A stretch of 64,000 nucleotides of DNA. Source: Lunularia cruciata. Its lineage: Eukaryota; Streptophyta; Marchantiopsida; Lunulariales; Lunulariaceae. Positions 39,201-51,300 of this stretch are shown in pieces. The notes below the pieces were generated by a model. That model was not told where the DNA came from. It did no database searches and saw nothing but the letters and a program-made list of their open reading frames with translations. The translations under genes and the position numbers were made by a program. Position 1 is the first letter of the stretch. Each line of letters starts with the position of its first letter. Location of the stretch: contig OX419755.1 in assembly GCA_948567375.1 (NCBI GenBank), positions 65,352,944 to 65,416,943 of the forward strand, in the 5' to 3' direction.

Positions 39201-42200
39201 GGTGAAGATATCATGGCTTTGATGGAACAAGGTGAAAAGAGTAGATCTAAAGAAGTCGAATGATCTGGAGAGGATATCGTCCTATCTAGAACAATCCAAT
39301 TATATTCATATTCTTTTACAAGTCTGCCTAGTATGCATATGCTAGAAACTAAATTCAATTTCCTTACATTCATTTAAAATTGTATGTTGAGTTTGTTGAA
39401 GATGGAAACTCTTCTTAGTACTAAACTAGAAGGGAGAAGCTTAAAAAACGTCAAAGATAACAAGATATTTCTAGTTGATATTCTCAACTGACACCCATCA
39501 TTACAGCTTTCTCGAGTTATATTACAAGGTGTGAAAATTTGAAGAGATAGTCAATGAAATCAAAAGAGACGGACAAATTAGCAAAAATTAAAGCTCAAAA
39601 AGTGGCAAAAATTAAGAAGCTAAAAATCAAAGTGGAAGCAAAGAAGATGATATGCTTAGAGTAGAGGAGAAATTGAGATTACGGGATTTTTAATCAGAAA
39701 CATTCCATTCAATGACTCCAGAATTAGTTAATTAAATAAATAATTATATAGATATATGTATATACATACTCACTAAAATAGATACTAACTGCGTAGTTGC
39801 TGAATTAGTGACGCTAGTTCTCTTTTGCTAGAGTACATCCCTTGCAAGTCAAGTGCAAGGGATGTGCAAAGAATCCCAATGAGGAGTATTTCCATTGTGA
39901 TTGGAGTTGTAACCTTTTCATTGATAAATTCTTGTTCATTTTTTGTATTTGCAAAAAAATTTGCTTTAAGATATAATTTTGGATTCGTTTTAACTTTACT
40001 GGTATTAGTTACACTCAAATATACTGGTATTTGCTTCATATACATGCATTGTTATGCTTTCAATATATGCTTGAGATACATTTAGTATAAGTTGATGTCT
40101 AAAGTTTTCTGTTGGATCTATGTCAGTATGTGTTTACTTATATGCGTTTGTTGTTTCTTTTGGATTGGCAATGAACAAAAGTTGAGAGAATACCATGAAA
40201 GAACATTGGTGCAGAAAAAGTTATAAGTATGTAAAAGTATGTACATTAATAGGCAATAAGAGGACCCACGATAACTCTAATTGAAAAGTAGCCTATGGAA
40301 AGACATCCTTTTAAATGTTCTCTCCTATTGAATCAAAGTGAGGAGATAAAGAATGAATCTATATTAGATTATGGGTCTATTTCAAGACACTTTCTTAGAG
40401 ATGCAAAGGATAACTCTCATAAGGACCAATGCTATATTAAGTGAGACAACCAAAAGTCAACTCTTCATATTCAAAGTCAATAATAGAATATGAAAAATAT
40501 TTGAATCTATATAAAGGAGCTACCATGACTTTTCAAGAAGAAGTATGTGCTTTACCTTTTCTAGTCTAAGAAGGTGTAAATTCAAAATAAAAGCAATATT
40601 ATGGAAATGGTTTTTTATTGTAAATATATGGCCTTATTGATATCAAGATATCTTGTAGGAGTATTTTTGTCTTGTGAAAGGAAGAATAAGGTCAAGGCTT
40701 GTTACTTCTAATTATCTTTAGGTAGCCATCCTTAGGACAACAGTCCAACAGGACAAACCCATCAAGCAATGCTTATTTATAATTCCTTTATTTCTAAACC
40801 CTTATTCAAGTAGATCAAAATATTTGTACAACTCACAAGTGCTATCGAACTAGATAATAACCTTGGATTGACTCACATAATACAACAAAAGCTCATATAC
40901 TGTAAGCAAGCTAAAACTAGAAATGAAAGGTACTTATAGCTCTATAAGAAATCCATACAAATCTTTATTTCAACTCACATCACTAGCCAAAGAAAAGACT
41001 GCTGTTGTACTTATTATCCCCTAGACATATGATATCCAAAAGAAGGATATTCCTCCTCTTCCTTGTAAAGACACTAACTAATAGAAAATTGCTAATATAA
41101 AAGCATCCTCCTCGTGAAAATCCTTAAAAGTAGCTTTCTCATCTCTCAAACTCATCCTCCTCTTTTCAAATATCTCAATCTTACTCTCCACATTTTGTAT
41201 AAGGAATAAGGATGAAAGACCATGTAAAACTTGAAATCTCTAGCACTCAATATTTTCAACTCTCTTACCTTTAAAACTCACAATAGGCTCTTTTCAACTT
41301 TCTTTGTATGTATTTATGTTACAAGGTTGTATAAATCACAAGTATTAGTCTAAGACCCAAGAATGAGTTTTTCAAGGGTCTTATTTGTGTACCAAGAGTC
41401 TACTTAGCATGAATCATGGACTCATCAGAGCTTGTACTACCTTATCAAAAAGCATTCTCTTCAACTCTTGCCTATAGAACTCTTCAGGTCTAGTCAAATT
41501 ATCAAATCATCTCTCTTTTTGTAGCTCTCTCCCTCCCTCCACTACAATCCTTTCTAGTGCAAGTTGGTTTTTATTAAGACTCCTTCCTTTTCTACTCTAC
41601 ACTCTTTCTCGGATACTCTCTTGACTAAACCAAACTACTCATTGCAAGCTCTATTTTCTCTCTTTGCTTGATCTAGGTGGTTTTGAAAGCTCATACTCAT
41701 CTCCTCCAACTACTTCATCATCTAAAAGATAGTCATCTAAAGATAAACATAGGAGTTGTGACATATACACAAATGAAAGCATGCCATAAGAAAAATTAAC
41801 TTCATTACCATTTCAAACAAGGAAATAGAAATATTAAAAGAGTAAATAGACTTATAAAAGTTCATTTATCAAGTAAGAAGTCATTATAAAATTTATATAT
41901 ATTTTAGAAGAAGATATTACTCTAAAATCTCTCACATTCTGCACCCTCAACCTCTGCATTCTCTTCCATAACGAAGATCCTCTTCCTTGTCCAAGATTCA
42001 TATAGACCCTTAATTCCTTGTTGATGAGACCTCGCGCAGGAGAAAACATACATGAGTAACTACTCCACAAAAGTTCTGTTGAAAAAAATCCTTATAAATG
42101 ATAAAAACATGCAATGCAAAATCACCATCCCACTCTACGTTGCAAATAAAATAACTTCAACCAAATCATAGTCTTTGATCCTTGACATGCGAATTTTATC

Positions 42201-43835
42201 TTCATGTTGACAAGGATGTGACTAAGCCACCTTTGGTCTTTAAGGTAGAATGAAAGCTATGCTTGGTGATTTGGGGAAATAGCCTTCAAGGTGGACACAT
42301 TAACTAATTTTGCTAAAATTATCTTGGCCATGAATCCCTCGTAAAAAGCCAATACTTCATTATAGCACTATCATCCAATGTCATCCTCCCATTCCTTTTA
42401 TGAAGAAGAGTAAATGCCTCTTATAGGTTAACATCAATATTCTTGTGAGTTCTTTTGGTCTTGGTATTCAATCTCAAGTTTGGACAAACTTTATTCACAA
42501 AGCAACGTGCACAAGAATAAACAAAAAGTAGGAAAAAACCCCAATAGACATTTTTGTTTGGGATTATGGACTCACATGAGGCACTAGATGTACCAATGTA
42601 TAAGGTTTGCTGAGGATTTTTAAGGATGCTTGTATGTGGTTAGGGTTTGTTGGACTTTGTATACAATAGACTAAGAATGAAACCTACTTTCTGAACTAAC
42701 TCTATTCGAATGAATGATAACTTAACGAATGAAAATATTCGGAGTTGGTTTGGCACTTCATGTACTCAACCTACACAAAACTTTGGCCTTGGAGATTCAT
42801 TACTCTTCGTGAGTGCATACAATCAAGTTTGGCATCGGTGATAAAGTGGCCGACATCACACTTGAGATGAATGTGGCAGCACCAATATTGTACTGAGATA
42901 TCAGAACAGAAAGTTTTTATCCCAAAATACAATAAAAGACCTACAGTTATCGCACTGATCTTAATGACATTCTGAATTATCATGTAAAATTTACGGTTTC
43001 CTACTTCATATGATTGGCACGTTGAAAATAGTACATATATTGAAATATTACGGTGTTTCGTATCGAAAACTACGCAATGGTAGTGGGTTATCACCCACAA
43101 AAATTAACTGGAATGTGAAGAGACGATTTAAAAATTTAACGATTAGCGATTTCATGGACAGAACCATGAAATCTTTTATATTGATTTCTAAGAAAATTGA
43201 ACATGATCGTCAACAAAGGAATATCGAGGTAGACAGAGGCCCCACGAAACTTTCCGGGTCAGTTCCCGGCAAACCCACCTCGTGAATTCTAACGAGACCG
43301 CCCCCACTCACGGAAGAGACACGGATACAATTTCCCTAACCGCCTAATCGAAACCCAGAATTATGTTTTGTACAGTCGATACGCTGGCATACCGCAGATA
43401 TTATATGCCATGAAAACGTAGTAATCCCGCTTCCAGAATCCAAACTGTATTGAACCTCACGACTCTTTAGTACTGTCACTGAATCTCAGTACGGAAATGA
43501 AGAGACGTACTCAACAGTAGGCAACTGCGTATTTATGGCATTTAAGTCGGCATTTCTGTTACAGCATATGCCGTATGTCTGGAGGAGGTCCACATTACCG
43601 CACGTCCTTGTCCCTCACTGTCACCTGTATTTTGCGGTGACTTCTGTATTCAACGCGTACAAATCGAACATTGATGAGGAGCAACATTACGCTATCGGGT
43701 CACAGCTGAGTTCGGAGCTCCCCTTTCGCTCACTGTCTCGCTTCAGTCTGTTTTTCGTGCTTCTTGAGGGAATCCCGCGTTTTAGTTCTCTTATTTGAAA
43801 TGTATGTATAGATGCGGAAATCAGGATGATAAAGA
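36264..43835. other. Non-genic DNA with scattered element relics
   Basis: No gene is recognised. Positions 37380-38900 have gene-like composition but no convincing exon chain. At 39555-39640 (+) a Lys-rich helix (KLAKIKAQKVAKIKKLKIKV) recalls the one near 24.9 kb. On the minus strand 41730-41430 there is another broken coiled-coil-like stretch (MSMSFQNHLDQAKRENRA). The ORFs at 36875-37084 and 43010-43285 show no family features. Confidence 0.35.
39835..39865. repeat. Perfect 12-bp inverted repeat
   Basis: ACATCCCTTGCA at 39835-39846 and its exact reverse complement at 39854-39865 flank a 7-base loop. TTTGC and GCAAA just outside could extend it imperfectly. Confidence 0.75.
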
Positions 43836-43926
43836 TTGAGATATTTCCACCACACTTTTTGCTATCTCCACCACAAACCTAACATCCTAACACACAAATC
43901 TACTGTGGTGGAAATAACACGTCCCT
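43836..43926. mobile_element. MITE-like element B with inverted ends
   Basis: The left end, ATATTTCCACCACA, is matched inversely by TGTGGTGGAAATAA at the right. The left half aligns with element A through ATTTCCACCACACTTTTTGCTATCTCCACCAC. About 91 bases long and non-coding. Confidence 0.6.
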
Positions 43927-44119
43927 AAAAGTTAAGAGATAGGAAGTTGTCCATAAAGATCAGCCAAATTTCTCAGCACTTTTGACATAGTTATCATAAA
44001 TTGAAATGTCAAGTAGACGTCAGCGCAAGCTGAGCACCCATCACTCCAAGACTGGTTTAGGCTGTAATTTTTGTACACGTGATATTTCCATGTAATTGTA
44101 TCTGTCACTGTAGTACAGT
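43927..44119. other. Spacer
   Basis: Nothing firm. A few words (cagcgcaagctgag, actggtttagg) recall the interior of MITE-like element A. Confidence 0.25.
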
Positions 44120-44618
44120 GTCAGATATCTGTCTATGGAGTTTGAAGTAATATCTCATAGCTAAGGAAGAGTTGTCTTTTAACTATCTCATGTGAATGAT
44201 CTCATGTTACAAGCACACTCTACAGCAATAAGATTGTATAGTTACCCGAAATTGGTCTTCGAGGAATCCGCATAATACAAACTGAACACCTACTTTTAGC
44301 TTCAGTCAGAAATCTAGTTCAAAGTTTAAAATCTACAATCTCCTGAATGTGAAGATTGTCAGACCCGATTGTCAGATATCTGTCTATCGAGTTTGTAGTA
44401 ATATCTAATAATAATATTAATAGCTAAGAAAGAGTTGTCTTTAACTATCTCATGTGAATCATCTCATGTTACGAGCACACGCTGCAGCAATAGGATTGTA
44501 TAGCTACCCAAAATTTGTCTTCGTGGAACTCACATAATACAAACTGAATACCTACTTATCAACTTCAGTCAGAAATCTAGTCCAAAGTTTAGAATCTACG
44601 ACCTCCTGAATGTGAAGA
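44120..44618. repeat. Tandem duplication, two copies, 251-bp period
   Basis: GTCAGATATCTGTCTATSGAG begins both copies, at 44120 and 44371. Both end in CTCCTGAATGTGAAGA at about 44340-44355 and 44603-44618. The copies are clearly more than 80% alike by eye. They lie about 1.6 kb before the P450 start codon. No coding content. Confidence 0.85.
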
Positions 44619-46186
44619 GTCCTGGAAACGGGCATAAAACACGCTGGTAATGTGCGAGGACTCAGATCTTAATGTGTCCTAGGTCAGAGAGATCAAAATA
44701 GATAACGAAAATGAACTGTAGTGTGTCGTTACGAGAAGCCATGGATCTTGCTCTGTAAACAATGTATAAACACTGGCACCGCAGACGAAAGAAAATCCGA
44801 CGCACGTAGTATAATAAGAAGGATGGGACGACACCATCACCGCACCGCGAAAGAGCGATCTGAGATCGACACAGGTCTGGTGGATGGATAGTCGTTCGCT
44901 GAGATCATTTGAGGTTGGTGACGGTAATGAGAGGTATTTGCAGTAGAGATTCAGAGCCCATTGAGAGCAACCGAGTCCAGTTTAATGAGACACGTGTCGT
45001 GCACGAGTTTCACGATGCTCAAGCCTGCCACCACTTCCGCGATTTTCTGTCTAAACCATCTAATACCATCGCGATTTACCCACTTCTACTACATCTGGTT
45101 CACACGTACATCCATCGCACGGTGCGAGTTCTTACATGTACAGTACGGTGGCGTATTTCAAGTTTCTGTTCTGTTCAACGTCCTGACCGCCCATCATCAT
45201 GAAGCGGGTTGGTTGACGTGATAGAACTTCAGTCTTCAGCAAACTGGTCCGTACAACTGCTGCAGCGATGGATGATCAATCGAAATGTCATTCAATTTCA
45301 TCAAAGCATTTTAAGTTCTGTATCTGTTTCCAGTGTGTGTGTTGATGTGTGGGAATTCCCCATGATGTGACGGTTCACATGTCTAGTATTTGAAACGTAC
45401 TGAGGAAAACATGAGTACCCCACACTTCCTACTCGTGGTCTGTCTCGCATCCAGTTGGAAAATCCATAGCAGTTGTTGGGAAGTGAGATAGTAGGTTGTT
45501 GACTCTGCGGGCTATGCAGCAGCTCAAAATAGGAAGGCAAGGCATCATCCGCACGAACAAAACAAGAAGATGTTAAGTGAGAATTTGTGCTCACACCCGG
45601 GTTGCGTAACTTAATTTACGAGTTAGCGGTTGAGATAAAGTAGTAACGCAGAGCTGCGGTGAGGTCCTCTTGATTTTAAGCTTTAGTGTTGTCACATCGT
45701 TACGGTGGTGCCGATCGTCACCTTGGTGGATTTTATTGCTGGAGAGACTTGATTGGCACCGTTGACGAACTTTTAAGTTTTATCTGGTAGAAGAGTTTGA
45801 ATTGTGCAGTCTTCTTCTGCCAGAGGATACGTGTGCTGAACGACTAGAAGTCGCTCCGGGCCCGTCTTCATTCATTCACCAGTTCTGCGACCAGAATGAT
45901 TTATGAACTACCATAGTATTATTGTAATCTATTGCGCAGGAGCTGCTTGGAATATCCGTCGGAAGTTGTGAGCTTTAGGTGCTTTTTACTTTGAGCATAC
46001 CAACCACAACCACAACGACGAATTTATTTGCCCATTTACATTATCAGTTCACAGGGTCGGGGCCTCAGACTCCAATACCCTTGCGAAGCGTAACTGGAGC
46101 TCAGAAGCAGCAAATGTAGGAGCAGATCATTCTTGCTGAACACCCGGAACTCTTGAGTCTTCCATATCGCTGACGGTGTGGCCAAC
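44619..46186. other. Upstream region of the P450 gene
   Basis: Balanced composition; probably promoter and 5' UTR. Open frames such as 44909-45202 carry no recognisable features. Confidence 0.4.
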
Positions 46187-48357
46187 ATGCTGAATGATAT
46201 CGATATTGTGGATTTAACACATAGGCTTGGGGAAATAGCATTCGAGCTTAGTTTGCAGCCTAAGGTATGGATTCCTTTGGTTGTGGCAGCAGTTGCTTGG
46301 TTTATGTCTCAGCCATATCTTCGATGTGTCGGCAAGAAGCTGCCTCCTGGACCGCCTCTGTGGCCAGTTCTGGGATCGCTGGCATATCTTGGAGGGGAAC
46401 TACATCAGACCCTTTGGGACTTGTCAAAAAAGCATGGCGATGTGATGCGAGTTGGGCTTGGACAGTACACTCTGATCGTCGTGTCAAGCGCTGAGGTCGC
46501 CGAGGAGCTATTAAGGAGAAGAGACTCCGAATTCGCGCATCGGTCGGGGAGGACTATTCAACGCAGCGCGGCAAGATTCGTCGGTTTTGAGGCGATGGAT
46601 ATAGCGTTCTCGGAATACAATCCTCATCTGAAGATGCTAAGAAAGCTCTGCACTACCGAACTCTTCACCCTTTCTCGACTGACTGCATCTGCCAAGGTAA
46701 CTTATTTTGTCAACAGCTCCTCATGCTACTGTTCTCATGTCTACATCGAGATAGGGATCAGTCTCCGCTAAAGGAAAAGTTCGCAAGGTCGTGTATTCTT
46801 TCTTTCTTCCCGCCGAGATCCACCTGAAATTGAGGTCCCAAATTTGGTACTAGCATTATATCTTTCAAAGCTATCTTTCAAAGTACATCTCAGCGTGAAG
46901 ACAAATTCGTTAGCTGTCCACGATGGGCATACTGCGCTAGCTCCACAGCTTCACAGTCCATAAGTACTGAGCTTCTAAGCGTGTCTCCTCACTCGACCTA
47001 CGTGTAGTCTCCATGGTAGTAAAACATCAATGCCAATGAGTGCCGTTTGTCGTGAATTTTCGTCAACAAAGTTGATCCCGCTGATTGATGAGGGGATGTT
47101 ATAATCACTGAGCTTTAGTTGTCCTTGTGATGTTTTGCAGGTTCGAACTGGAGAAGTGAAAGTTTTACAGGGAACCGTGCGGAAGTATGCAGAGAAAGGG
47201 CAGTCTTTCGAAGTGAGGGAATGTTTCCACAGTTTGACCATGAATACAATGTGTCTGATGATGTTCGGGAAGCGCTACTGTGGTGCCGATGTCCCGGTTA
47301 CAGGCGAGCTCCAAAACTTTAAGAGTCTGATTATAGACATCTTCGACAATTCGGGAAGGCTTAACCTTTCGGATCTCGTATGGTGCATGCGTCCTTTTGA
47401 CTTGCAAGGTATTAACAGGAAGTGGAAACATATCCGAGGTCGTTGTGACAAGCTTTTTGGACTGATCATTGAAGAGCATCGCCAGCGTCGCACCGAGGGC
47501 AAGGAGTTACGAGACGATAAGGATGATTTTGTGGATGTTTTGCTGTCAAGACAACGAGAGGATAATCTGTCGGACAAGGCCATCGTCGGCCTCCTTAGTG
47601 TAAGCGCTCTCTCTCTCTCTCTCTCTCTCTCTCAAGATACTGGTGATAGCACGTCTTTGGATGCTTACGAGTGCAGGACGGTAGTTTGAAGCTCAGCTGA
47701 CTCTTTCAACTCATTGCCTCATTTCAGGACATGCTTTTAGGAGGCACAGACACTACAGCCACAACTCTGGAATGGTGTATGGTGGAAATTGTTCGCAATC
47801 CTCAGATGATGCACAGAATGCAGCAAGAGATTGACGAGGTTGTGGGGAAAGCAAGAGCTGTGGAGGAAACAGACCTCGCTCAGCTTCCTTACTTGACGGC
47901 CTTCGTGAAAGAAATTTTTCGGTTGCACACGCCTCTTCCCATCACTCTGCCTCGCTTGAACGATAACGCTTCTACCTTGGGTGGTTTCTATATACCTCCA
48001 GAATGCACTCTCTTCATCAATGTCTACGCAATAGCCCATGATGAGAGATACTGGGAAAAGCCTTTGGAGTTCAATCCGGATAGATTCCTGGGAAGCAATG
48101 TAAATTTGTTAGGGAATGACTATCAGCTTCTTCCATTTGGGTCCGGCCGTCGGAAATGCGTTGGTATCTCCCTTGGGTTGGCGATGGTGCATCGTACTCT
48201 AGCTGCGTTAGTTCACTCGTTTGATTTTGCCCCAGATGGTATCAGTCCTCATGATGTGGATGTCTCAGAAAGCTATTTGCTCGTTCTAAGGAATAGGGTA
48301 CCTTTGAGGATTAATGCCACCGCTAGACTGCCTCCCCATATCTATCATAACACCTGA
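46187..48357 (+). CDS. Cytochrome P450, CYP71 clan (A-type)
   Basis: Three exons, 46187-46696, 47141-47599 and 47728-48357, all phase 0 with GT-AG introns, give 532 residues. The first ATG is at 46187; the frame upstream is open only from a GTG. A hydrophobic segment at residues 27-41 fits an ER anchor. It is followed by the Pro-rich hinge LPPGPPLWPVLG (52-63). Also visible are the oxygen-binding I-helix GGTDTT (328-333), the K-helix KEIFRLHTPLP with E385 and R388, FNPDRFLG, and the haem-binding FGSGRRKCVG (460-469) with axial Cys467. All key residues are intact, so the enzyme is probably active: NADPH-dependent hydroxylation at the ER surface. The substrate cannot be read. The family number is left open because the first half is divergent from the well-known CYP73, 75 and 98 enzymes. 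Confidence 0.95.
47607..47633 (+). repeat. (CT)13 microsatellite in P450 intron 2
   Basis: An uninterrupted CT run lies just after the donor site of intron 2 (47600). It is a likely polymorphic marker. Confidence 0.95.
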
Positions 48358-51300
48358 CTGATAGAAGATATATGCACTTGCGTCCAAGTTGTTAAACTTG
48401 CGTGAAGTTCCTGATAGTGCGAGAAAATCCAAGTCCGATCTGCTAGTTGAGATTTAACCAAAGATAACATACTAGATTTAGATACATTTGGATTTCCATA
48501 ACGAATACGATGCGGTTTACCTCTGCCTAAGCGCAAATGCGGCGCTCTTGTAGATTTCATTTACGTTGTCCGTCAGGATTATCATTATACTCATGCATTT
48601 CACATGTCATTATTCGTCCTTGCTCTGTGTCTCTTGTTAACGGTGGCGATAGTCATGTAATTATTAGGGTGGATCTTGTTCAGAATTGCGAAATGCTCTT
48701 CTTATCGTCTCTGGGTTCATTTTCCGAAGTGATTCCGTCGAATCACTACGCCGTCATTGTGCTTCTTATTTGTGACAGACAGGTATTGGAAATTTCAAGC
48801 CAAAAGTTGCAGCCGATAGCTGCAAATTTGGAGGAAATGATATGGTTTCCTACCACTAGTCTTCATCTCGCCTCGTCTCCTTTCATTCTCCATGGATCAT
48901 TTCTATCGTCTTTCTTTGCTACCGACGAATTTTATTATGTTCAATAAATGGTATAGTTAACGAGATTTTAAGTGGAGCCTCATTTGGACCATCCTGATGA
49001 ACGAAATCTTTTCTGGGCTCTCCATATAACAGAAAAACTTGGGTCAGGAACCTGGAAGACATAAGTTGGAATTGACTACGTGAAAATGTCTGCCAGCTGA
49101 TAGAAACCTGATCCAGCGATTAATTTGTTTCCTAGAATCTGCTTACAGGTCGAGACTCGCGCAAGACGTGAAAGCTACTCTTTGAAGTACACACCTAAAT
49201 TGCAACAGGGCGGAAAAATATGCTGCTTATACATGTCATCTTGGCAGAAAGGGGTCAGTAAGAGAATCGTGAACGGAGCGTAATCTACTCAGATCAGTGC
49301 TTATTGAGGACCCGCTTTGAGCGAGCTCGAGTTCCCAATACCCTATATCAAAGAAGTAAACAGTAAACCCACCAATAGTCTCTCAATTCACCGTGTTGGA
49401 AGAAAATCTATGCAGACAAGATTTGAGATACGCTACCGCTGGCACTACTGTTACAAGTTCCAGATACAAGCAGCCTGAACTGCTCTCCAAACTTCTCTTG
49501 AAGCTGCGTTACGATCGCCGATGTGCGGATATTCCTTCCCAGTACGACGCAGAAATCCTAGCCGAGTACTTCAACAAATTCTTCTGCAGATAATAAAAGA
49601 ACTATGGGCTTCTTCGAGAACGTAATCCATGTAGGCGAGGCGCTCGAGCACCCCTTGAGTTAGGTAGGGCAAGATGACTGCTCACAACACTAACATGTTA
49701 GTTGTTGACAGGCAGTGAAAAACAAGTCGATGAGTAGCTGCGATGAAATCGAATCTAGCTTAAATTGTGTAGAGAGTTGGAGCTTAACACTTCCAGTAAA
49801 ATAGATGCAACCAATGATCAGCTATGTATCTACGAATTGCATCCTCGGTAAATTGAAGTACCAAGAGCTCCTACAATTGAATGTGATGCATCACAGAATG
49901 GATCATTGTCCATCTACAAGTTCTTAAAACTGCTACAACTCCCAGAAATCTCAAGAAAGCATGAAAACAAATTTTATTCGAGAAAGACTTTAATTCGCTT
50001 TTAGTATTTTATGTGATCTTAGTAGCGTATAATTTGAACGCAGTCTCTATGTCTAATCGTATTCTAACACTCGTTCAATCCTTCTCAGAACACAAGCTCC
50101 AAAGGAGTAACTTATCTCAAGTTCACTTTAGTGATTTGGACTACCACAATCACCCAAGTAAAACAATTCAGCCAATAAATTTCTTTAGCATGATCATATA
50201 TTTAAGTGATAAATGAATCGAAAGAAGAACGTTGTTTAGATAGTCACCCAATTTGGAGAAATTTGACCTTTATATATTGTATATCCGAATCTGCATGTAT
50301 TTTTAGCCTGTTGGAAGAAGGAGAACACTTACCAGAGGAAGAGGGAATATGATAAACTATACAATATTACTCATAAACTCATGGTTCCAGGAGACAGCCA
50401 ATACCCCCATGACACCTTAACGCGAAGTTGGCTCACCTCCATTTACATACAAAATTCTCTCATTAATTCAGGAACAAGGAGAAAAATACAAATTTCAATC
50501 CACGGTACAGTGTTATTCAATCACTTCATTGATGTTTTGAAACACTCCAGTAAAATTATTTTGCAAGATCAACTTTCATCTAATTGTTGATCTTAGTTAC
50601 CCACCATACACTACAATAACTATATTGATCAAACTTGGAAGGGAGGGATGCAAGGAATGGAAGGAGTAGTTTGACTTTCACTTTTGGCTATTCTTATGAT
50701 GAGTGTACTTTAAGTTTTCCTGTTTTATTATTCTGATCATGTTTATTTTCTGTTTTTATTTGAAACTATTTATATTTAACTCATTAAACTTAAACGATTT
50801 AGTTTTCAGTACGACAAAAGTTCTTGCTCAAATAGAAAGAAGATGTATGCATTCTGAATAAGATATATCAGAGTATGAGTGTGAATCACCTGCAGAACTG
50901 TACTGATGTATCTGCAAATTGCTATCTATTAAGTATTAAAATTTTAATTTAATGTTCACATGCTACTCAAACCATAGGTGATTTATTTTCTATTTTATTA
51001 ACATACAATTCAAATAGCTCTATTATAAAATTACATAAAACTACACAAAATTAATTTAAATGAGGTTGCAAAGCATTTCAATAAGGGAGAAGATTGCTTA
51101 AATTTAATAAAATAATAAATAAATATAATAATAATTTTCAACATTGGTAAATTTTATAGAATAGCTTGTCTAATAAAAAATGGTATTCATAATGGGTTTG
51201 ATAAAATTTTGATATTTAAATTTTTTGAAAATATTTGTACTAATTTACACAACTCAAGAAATTTTCAAAATCATAGATAATGATATTTTATTAAAACGTA

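Noticed and set aside
46178..46186. GTG start three codons before the P450 ATG
   Set aside because: Same reason; ATG at 46187 chosen.
48537..48947. 136-codon frame after the P450 gene
   Set aside because: Follows the P450 stop within the likely 3' flank; no motif and no splice context.
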